In this document: positions 5,931 through 11,102 of the stretch, in pieces
How the letters are laid out: every line of letters starts with the position of its first letter
Numbering within the stretch: the first letter of the stretch is position 1
Assembly: GCF_019424165.1 (NCBI RefSeq)
Contig: NZ_JAHZAA010000002.1
Coordinates: 126,661 to 137,762 of the forward strand
Length of the DNA: 11,102 nucleotides
Source of the DNA: Desulfovibrio sp.
GTDB lineage: Bacteria > Desulfobacterota > Desulfovibrionia > Desulfovibrionales > Desulfovibrionaceae
Direction of reading: 5' to 3'
The notes under the pieces: generated by a model
The model's database searches: none
What the model was told of the DNA's origin: nothing
What the model saw: the letters and a program-made list of their open reading frames with translations, nothing else
Translations under genes and position numbers: made by a program

Positions 5931-8081
5931 TTATTTTTTCAGATTGTCGGCCAGCAGTTCCGAAATGTGGTCGACCTTGATCTTCAGACCCTGCTTTTCA
6001 GCGCCGCCACGTAACTGCATGACGCAGCCGGGGCAGTCCACCACCAGGCGGTCGGCTCCGGTCGCCTTCATGTTGTTGACTTTCTTTTCCAGAAGCTGCG
6101 CCGATATTTCGGGGAACTTCACGGAATAGCTGCCGCCGAAGCCGCAGCAGACTTCTTCTTCCTCGCAGGGTACATATTCCGCCGCGTCAGCAATAAGCTC
6201 ACGGGGGGCCTTTTTCACGCCCAGGCCACGGCAGAGGTGGCACGAAGCATGATAGGTGACCTTCTGCCCGGACTTGTGGAAGTCTTCGGGCTTGAGCCCC
6301 AGCACGTCATGCACAAAGGAGCTGAAGTCAATGACCTTGGCTGCAAAGGCCTGGCCTTCCACCACCGCGTAATCCTTGTCCAGGATCTGCGGGTAATGGT
6401 GCTTGAGGTGACCGGCGCAGCTTGCGCAGAGCGTGATGATGTAGTCGTAGTTACCGCCGCGGAAAGCCGCGATGTTCTGCTTTGCTACATCAATGGACGT
6501 TTTGCGCTGTCCCATCATTTCAAGGGGCAGGCCGCAGCAGGACTGCTCCATGGGGAATTCCACCGCCACATTTTTGGCGGCAAGAATTTTCACGCATGCT
6601 TCCAACTGCTCGGGGTAGATGAAGTCCTGGGCGCAACCGCTGAAGATGGCCACGCGCATGGTGGGATTCTGCACCCTGGGCGCAATTTCGGGCCAGCGGT
6701 CACGGAAGGACTTGTTGGCGATGGCAGGCAGCGCCTTGAAGTTGTGCTTGCCCATAAATATTGAGGGCAGGTGGCGCTGGAACTGCGTTCCGCGGGTAAA
6801 GGGCTTCTGGGCAAAGCTGGCGAACTTGAGCAACCGGTGGAAGAGCTTGCGGTTCTTCATGACGGCCGACAACAGGTTGGCTTCAATGGGAGCGCCCTGC
6901 TCTTCATTGAGGCGCGCGCGAATTTCGCGGATGAGGCGCGGCAGTTCAATGCCGCCGGCGCACACATTGGCGCAGGATTCGCAACCCATGCAGTTCTGGC
7001 TCAGAATGCGCGCGCGGTCTTTGCCGTGGAAGAAGTAGGTAAGAATAAGGCCAATGGCGCCGATGTAGATGTAGCCCATCTTGTGGCCGCCCACCAGGCG
7101 GTACACGGGGCAGACGTTGGCGCAGGCGCCGCAGCGCACGCAGCGGAATATCTGCTTGAACAGCGGATCCTTGGCAATCTCGGTACGCCCGTTATCCAGA
7201 AAGACCACATGCATGATCTTTTTGTCGTCGGCATTGGCCGCGCACGGGCCTGCGCCGCACATCCAGGTGACATAGGAGGTGATGCGCTGGGCAGTGGCGT
7301 TGCGGGGCAGCACCAGCAGGGCCGTGAGGGCGTCGTCCAGCTTGGCAACGAGCTTGTCCAGACCGGCAATAGCCACATGCACACGCGGCAGCGTGGTGAC
7401 CATGCGGGCGTTGCCTTCGTTGGTCACGGTGGACACCGCGCCGTTTTCGGCCACGGCGAAGTTACAGCCGCTGATGCCCATATCCGCGGCAATAAACTTG
7501 CGGCGCAGTTGCACACGGGCCACCTTGACCAGGTGCTGCACGTCCGAATCCTGCTTCACGCCGGTGGCCTTGGTGAAGTCATCGGCCACCTGATAGCGCG
7601 AAAGGTGGATAGCGGGCATAACCATGTGGGAAGGGCCTTCGTGCCGCAACTGGATGATCCATTCGCCAAGGTCGGTTTCATCCACAATAAGGCCCTGGGC
7701 CTCAAGGGCAGGATTAAGCTCGATTTCTTCAGCGGTCATCGACTTGGATTTCACTACGCGCTTGACATTGTTTTCTCTGGCAATGCGCGAAATGATCTCG
7801 TTGGCTTCGGCAGCCGTAGCGGCGCGGTGCACATGCACGCCACGCTTTTCAGCCTCGGCCTTGAACTGGGCGTACAGTTCTTCCATGTGCTGACAGGCGT
7901 AGTCTTTGGCATCGGCCACCTGGGCGATAAGGGCGCGTTCGTCCACTTCCTTGAACACGGCTTCACGGTTGGCGCGGTAGGCCACGGCAAATGTGTCGAG
8001 GGTACGGCGCAGGAATTCGTCGTTCAGGGCTTCGTCCAGTTCCTTGTGGTAACCGGAGCTGCTTTTAAGGGCGTCATGCAT
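5931..8081 (-). CDS. lutB: LutB-LutA fusion: iron-sulfur subunit of L-lactate dehydrogenase complex
   Basis: This 716-aa cytosolic protein joins two units that are separate LutB (YkgF) and LutA (YkgE) proteins in Bacillus and E. coli. Residues about 60-300 form an LUD domain. Two 4Fe-4S motifs follow: C314, C317, C320, C324, and C364, C367, C370, C374; the second lacks the usual proline after its last cysteine. From about 475 come two CCG domains: C483, C515/C516, C552/C555, then C614/C617, C645/C646, C683/C686. CCG domains bind non-cubane Fe-S clusters in heterodisulfide-reductase-like proteins. With LutC it should oxidise L-lactate to pyruvate; D. vulgaris DVU3033 has near-identical length and layout. 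GGAGG (8090-8094) lies 8 bases before the ATG within the last codons of lutC, only 3 bases separate the genes, so translation is probably coupled. It is the last gene of the operon. Confidence 0.93.
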   Translation of the reverse strand: MHDALKSSSGYHKELDEALNDEFLRRTLDTFAVAYRANREAVFKEVDERALIAQVADAKDYACQHMEELYAQFKAEAEKRGVHVHRAATAAEANEIISRIARENNVKRVVKSKSMTAEEIELNPALEAQGLIVDETDLGEWIIQLRHEGPSHMVMPAIHLSRYQVADDFTKATGVKQDSDVQHLVKVARVQLRRKFIAADMGISGCNFAVAENGAVSTVTNEGNARMVTTLPRVHVAIAGLDKLVAKLDDALTALLVLPRNATAQRITSYVTWMCGAGPCAANADDKKIMHVVFLDNGRTEIAKDPLFKQIFRCVRCGACANVCPVYRLVGGHKMGYIYIGAIGLILTYFFHGKDRARILSQNCMGCESCANVCAGGIELPRLIREIRARLNEEQGAPIEANLLSAVMKNRKLFHRLLKFASFAQKPFTRGTQFQRHLPSIFMGKHNFKALPAIANKSFRDRWPEIAPRVQNPTMRVAIFSGCAQDFIYPEQLEACVKILAAKNVAVEFPMEQSCCGLPLEMMGQRKTSIDVAKQNIAAFRGGNYDYIITLCASCAGHLKHHYPQILDKDYAVVEGQAFAAKVIDFSSFVHDVLGLKPEDFHKSGQKVTYHASCHLCRGLGVKKAPRELIADAAEYVPCEEEEVCCGFGGSYSVKFPEISAQLLEKKVNNMKATGADRLVVDCPGCVMQLRGGAEKQGLKIKVDHISELLADNLKK

Positions 8082-8084
8082 GGG

Positions 8085-8717
8085 TTAGTCCTCCAGAAGA
8101 ATGATGTGGAGTTCCAGCGGGCCATGTACGCCCACGGCAGCCACACGTTCGATATCAGCCGTGCGGCTGGGACCCGTCACCAGAGTGGTGTAGGTGGCCG
8201 GGGCCGAGTTCATGCGCTCACGCAAAAACTGGGCAATGGACGGCAGATCGGGATAAATGTCGGACTTGCGCAAAAGAATCATGGACACTTCAGAAATCAT
8301 GCCCGCCAGGCGCACGTCTTCCTTGTCGGTATCCAGCATGCAGGTAGCGCTGGCCGCTACCCCGACAATACCCGTGGAAAGACCCACATCAATACCGGCA
8401 AGATAGTTGCGCAGCCCTTCGCGAATGCAAAGAAAACCCTTTTCGTCGCAGGCGGCGGCCAGGGAGGCGAAGTCCGCATCGTTGAGTTCAGGGGCAGCGA
8501 CAACACGCTGCACCCGGGTAGGCACGTTATTGGGGCTCAAGGGGCCTTGGGCTGTGCCGGGTTCATCAGCCAGAATTTCAGCAGGAGCCTTGCTGGCGCA
8601 CACGTCCACAACATATTGCAGGGCCGCGGCCATGGTGGGCACTTCCTGCACCACTGCGCTGACCGCCGCTGCCTTGGCGGCGAAGGCTTCGACCAGTTCC
8701 TGGTTCACAGGGGGCAT
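8085..8717 (-). CDS. lutC: LutC/YkgG-family LUD-domain lactate utilization protein
   Basis: This 210-aa soluble protein is one LUD domain, the LutC part of the LutABC L-lactate oxidation system that converts L-lactate to pyruvate with the Fe-S partner encoded just downstream. The best evidence is the C-terminal family signature TGPSRTADIE (181-190) followed by GVHGP (196-200) and the ELHIILLED end. The core at about 108-150 (GIDVGLSTGIVGVAASAT onward) also fits. Length matches the family and D. vulgaris DVU3032. AAAGGAG (8724-8730) sits 6 bases before the ATG, a near-ideal ribosome binding site. The distance to glcF upstream is 81 bases, the loosest junction in the operon, and it holds a large palindrome, so levels may differ from the upstream genes. 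The 3-base gap to the LutB-LutA gene points to a shared complex. Confidence 0.92.
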   Translation of the reverse strand: MPPVNQELVEAFAAKAAAVSAVVQEVPTMAAALQYVVDVCASKAPAEILADEPGTAQGPLSPNNVPTRVQRVVAAPELNDADFASLAAACDEKGFLCIREGLRNYLAGIDVGLSTGIVGVAASATCMLDTDKEDVRLAGMISEVSMILLRKSDIYPDLPSIAQFLRERMNSAPATYTTLVTGPSRTADIERVAAVGVHGPLELHIILLED

Positions 8718-8759
8718 AGGATTCTCCTTTCGGTCATCATGATTACGCGGCCATGCCGC

Positions 8760-8793
8760 GCCGCTCCGGCGGGAAATTTCCCGCCGGAGCGGC
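8760..8793. repeat. Perfect 34-base palindrome between glcF and lutC
   Basis: A 17-bp perfect inverted repeat is centred at 8776/8777 with GGGAAATTTCCC in the middle and begins 5 bases after the glcF stop codon. In the operon mRNA it would make a very stable hairpin with an AATT loop. No T-run follows in the direction of transcription, so it is not a classic terminator. It more likely protects the glcDF mRNA end after processing, or lowers lutC-lutB expression. The mirror direction has a T-rich flank, so antisense termination is possible. Confidence 0.8.
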
Positions 8794-8798
8794 CGTTC

Positions 8799-10094
8799 TT
8801 ATTTCAGGCTTTCAGCGTATATTTCAACGGTATGCTTGACGCGCACGCGGTCTTTATTATGCGAGAGCACGTCTTCAAGCTGCATCATGCATGCCGGGCA
8901 GCCCGCAGCCACAATCTCGGCTCCGGAGGACACCACGTTGTCGCGTTTGCGCTGACCGATCTTGCGTGAATAGTCATAGTGGAAAAGGTTGAACGAGCCG
9001 CCGCAACCGCAGCAGCGGTCGGCTTCGGCCATTTCCACCACCTTGTAGGCGGGGTTGGCCGCCATGACAGCACGGGGCTGGGCCACAACGCCCAGCGATT
9101 TCTTGAGATGGCAGGAGTCGTGATAGGTCACGGTAGTGGCGTTGCCCGCCGGAGCTTCGGCAGGCTGCACCTTGAGCACATCCACAAGAAAGGCGTTGAT
9201 GTCCATGGCCTTGGCAGCAAGCTGTTCGGCCTTACGCAGTTCCGCAGCGCCGAGGCGTCCGGCGTAGCGGGGCCACAGTTCCTTTACAGTAGACGTACAG
9301 GAACCACAGGGGCTGAGAATGTAGTCAAAATCCGCACCGTCAAGGGCGCGCAGGTTGACCTTCATCTGTTTGACCATGCCCTCGGCATCGCCAGAGGACA
9401 GGGCAGGAATACCACAGCAGGTCAGGCCCTTGGGCATGAAGACCGCCACGTTGTGATGGCGCAGAACCTTGAGGCAGGCTTCGGCCATATCAGTATACAT
9501 CTTGTCGCCCATGCAGCCCGGATAGAAAGCCACCTTGATGCCGCCGGCCGGGCGGCGTTCGTCAAGCGCGCCGTAGCGGGCGTGCAGGGGCTTTTTTGCC
9601 AGGGGGCGCATGTGGCGATCGCCCAGCATGAAGTTCAGCATGGGCGCACACACCGTGCCTTGAGCCGAACCCGTGCTGCGGAAGATCAGCCCCTGAACCG
9701 GAGCACCCATGCGCATGGCGAGGTTGAACACGCCGGGCTGCGGCAGCACCGCACGGAAGATCATTTTCTTGACCGGGTGCAGGCCCAGATAGGCGTTGAC
9801 GATTTCCCGCGCCTCCATAAACACGTCCATAATCTGGACGCCGGGCGGGCAGGACGCCTGGCAGGAACCGCACAGAAGGCAGCGGCCCAGCTTGTCGGCC
9901 ACGGCTTCGGGATCCTGGATCATTTCATGGGCCAGATTGTCGATAAGCGCCAGCTTGCCGCGCGCCACGTCGGCCTCCATACCGGAAGCGCCGAACATGG
10001 GGCACACGGCCTGGCACATGCCGCATTTCATGCAGGCCGTGACTTTGTCGTCCAGCGCCATAAGACGCTGGGCCAGTTCGTGCAGATTACTCAT
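8799..10094 (-). CDS. glcF: GlcF-type Fe-S/CCG subunit of D-lactate (or glycolate) dehydrogenase
   Basis: This 431-aa cytosolic or membrane-associated protein passes electrons from the partner flavoprotein GlcD to the respiratory chain. It starts with two 4Fe-4S motifs: C21, C24, C27, C31, and C72, C75, C78, C82. Then come two CCG domains: C194, C226/C227, C263/C266, and C328, C361/C362, C399/C402. An extra cysteine, C364, makes the second core CCGCGG where CCGFGG is usual. Length fits GlcF and D. vulgaris DVU3028. There is no strong membrane span, so attachment would be through partners. AGGAG (10101-10105) lies 6 bases before the ATG and overlaps the glcD stop codon, with 9 bases between the genes, so the subunits are probably co-translated. 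The substrate is judged D-lactate from the lactate-operon context; glycolate cannot be ruled out. Confidence 0.92.
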   Translation of the reverse strand: MSNLHELAQRLMALDDKVTACMKCGMCQAVCPMFGASGMEADVARGKLALIDNLAHEMIQDPEAVADKLGRCLLCGSCQASCPPGVQIMDVFMEAREIVNAYLGLHPVKKMIFRAVLPQPGVFNLAMRMGAPVQGLIFRSTGSAQGTVCAPMLNFMLGDRHMRPLAKKPLHARYGALDERRPAGGIKVAFYPGCMGDKMYTDMAEACLKVLRHHNVAVFMPKGLTCCGIPALSSGDAEGMVKQMKVNLRALDGADFDYILSPCGSCTSTVKELWPRYAGRLGAAELRKAEQLAAKAMDINAFLVDVLKVQPAEAPAGNATTVTYHDSCHLKKSLGVVAQPRAVMAANPAYKVVEMAEADRCCGCGGSFNLFHYDYSRKIGQRKRDNVVSSGAEIVAAGCPACMMQLEDVLSHNKDRVRVKHTVEIYAESLK

Positions 10095-10103
10095 GTAAGG
10101 CTC

Positions 10104-11102
10104 CTAGATTCCCACCAGCTTGGTGGCGTTGAACAGGCCCTTGGGATCAAGGGCGCGACGCAGCCGCTGAGAGAACAGAATGGTGCCGCGCGAGGTTTCT
10201 TTTTCCATCCACTTGGCCTTGGCCGTGCCGATACCGTGCTCGCCCGAAAGCGTGCCGTGCAGCTTGAGGGCCACATCGAACATTTCGTCAATGGCCTCTT
10301 CCACACGGTGGAATTCGTCCTTGTCGCGCTTGTCGCACAGGAAGGTGGGGTGCAGGTTGCCGTCACCGGCGTGGCCGAACGTACCCACTTCAAGCTTGTA
10401 CTTGGTGGCGATTTCATTAACGGCTTTCATCATGGCAGGAATCTGCGAGCGCGGCACGGTGGCGTCTTCAAGCACGGTAGTGGGACGGCAGCGGGCCAGA
10501 ACGGGCAGCGCCATGCGGCGGGCTTCCCACAATTTGAACTTTTCCTCGGCGTCCTTGGGTACGTGCACGGCGGTGGCACGATTGGCCTTGAGCACGCGCT
10601 CCACAGCTTCGGCATCGTCAGCGACCTGAGCGGGATGGCCGTCCACCTCGATCAGCAGGATGGCTCCGGCTTCACGCGGCAGACCGGCCTTGGTGAAGTC
10701 GTCCACGCGCACGATGGTGTTATTGTCCAGAAATTCAAGTGTACAGGGTACAACGTGGGCGGCAATAATGCCCGCCACGGCTTCGGCGGCGTCCTGCACG
10801 TTGTCAAACACGGCCATCAGGGCCTTGGAGGCCTTCGGCGGGGGCACGAGTTTGAGAATGGCCTGGGAGATGATGCCCAGCGTGCCTTCAGACTGCACCA
10901 TCATGCCAGCCAGGTTGTAGCCCGTAACGCACTTGACCGTGCGCGAGCCGGACTTGACCATCTCGCCGGTGGCGTCAAAAAATTCGATGCCCATGAGGTA
11001 GTCTTTGGTGACGCCGTACTTGAGGCCGCGCAGGCCACCAGCGTTTTCAGCAATGTTGCCGCCAATGGTCGACACGGCCTGAGAACCCGGGTCCGGGGGA
11101 TA
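10104..11102 (-). CDS. glcD: GlcD-type FAD-linked D-lactate (or glycolate) dehydrogenase (5' end outside window)
   Basis: The frame is open to the window edge, so 332 C-terminal residues are seen of a protein usually about 460 aa. It is the flavin subunit that oxidises D-lactate (or glycolate) and passes electrons to GlcF. Visible residues begin in the FAD-binding PCMH domain: DPGSQA, then STIGGNIAENAGG at about 11-23 and SEGTLGI at about 71-77. The FAD-oxidase C-terminal domain follows with FGHAGDGNLHP (242-252), GEHGIG (287-292) and the LDPKGLFN end. These are the best-known signatures of the GlcD/Dld-II group. A GTG near 11075 is internal to the PCMH domain and is not the start. It is the first visible gene of the minus-strand operon; any promoter is beyond the edge. 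D. vulgaris DVU3027 is the likely counterpart. Confidence 0.92.
   Translation of the reverse strand, partial: YPPDPGSQAVSTIGGNIAENAGGLRGLKYGVTKDYLMGIEFFDATGEMVKSGSRTVKCVTGYNLAGMMVQSEGTLGIISQAILKLVPPPKASKALMAVFDNVQDAAEAVAGIIAAHVVPCTLEFLDNNTIVRVDDFTKAGLPREAGAILLIEVDGHPAQVADDAEAVERVLKANRATAVHVPKDAEEKFKLWEARRMALPVLARCRPTTVLEDATVPRSQIPAMMKAVNEIATKYKLEVGTFGHAGDGNLHPTFLCDKRDKDEFHRVEEAIDEMFDVALKLHGTLSGEHGIGTAKAKWMEKETSRGTILFSQRLRRALDPKGLFNATKLVGI

Noticed and set aside
5681..5980. 99-codon plus-strand open frame in the hairpin-rich gap
   Set aside because: It reads through the 21-bp-stem terminator into the end of the lactate operon, has no ribosome binding site and resembles no known protein.
6771..8969. 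A 732-codon plus-strand open frame lying opposite the lutB-lutA fusion and lutC
   Set aside because: It is antisense to genes with clear catalytic and cluster-binding motifs. Its translation is rich in Gly, His, Ala and Val with no domain, as expected from a GC-rich gene read backwards.
11075..11102. GTG near 11075 as the start of glcD
   Set aside because: The reading frame continues to the edge with conserved FAD-domain sequence (DPGSQA), so the true start is outside the window.

Overview
The window looks like chromosomal DNA of a Desulfovibrio-type sulfate reducer (Desulfovibrionaceae). The main reason is a minus-strand lactate-oxidation operon with the parts known from Desulfovibrio vulgaris: a GlcD-type flavoprotein, a GlcF-type Fe-S/CCG protein, a LutC-type LUD protein and a long LutB-LutA fusion. 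By eye the DNA is GC-rich, with one sharp AT-rich patch near 5110-5180. The genus is inferred from gene content; no search was run.

Left part (1-2240, plus strand): the 3' end of a PHP-family histidinol-phosphatase cut by the window edge, a 100-base gap with a GC-rich inverted repeat, then a complete 501-aa protein with two ABC ATPase domains (ModF-like) followed by a strong hairpin terminator. Middle left (2265-4153): a DedA-family membrane protein on the minus strand is divergent from an exported alpha/beta-hydrolase-fold protein on the plus strand. The hydrolase-like protein appears to have lost its nucleophile serine and catalytic histidine. Middle (4154-5864): two unrecognised plus-strand genes, one for a small exported protein and one for a 134-aa cytosolic protein. 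The second has a well-formed AT-rich promoter carrying repeats that could be an operator. A short stretch rich in inverted repeats follows, then a perfect 21-bp-stem bidirectional terminator.

Right part (5931-11102, minus strand): glcD (5' end outside the window) > glcF > lutC > lutB-lutA fusion. The genes are tightly packed, and the ribosome binding sites of glcF and of the fusion overlap the end of the gene before. Only the glcF-lutC junction is loose, and it holds a perfect 34-base palindrome without a downstream T-run. GlcDF-type enzymes oxidise D-2-hydroxyacids such as D-lactate, and LutABC-type enzymes oxidise L-lactate, so the operon probably turns both lactate isomers into pyruvate and feeds electrons to sulfate respiration.

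No tRNA, rRNA, CRISPR, insertion sequence or phage gene was seen. There is no clear sign of a new multi-gene system. The items most worth following are the apparent pseudo-hydrolase, the palindrome inside the lactate operon, and the operator-like promoter of the unknown 134-aa gene.
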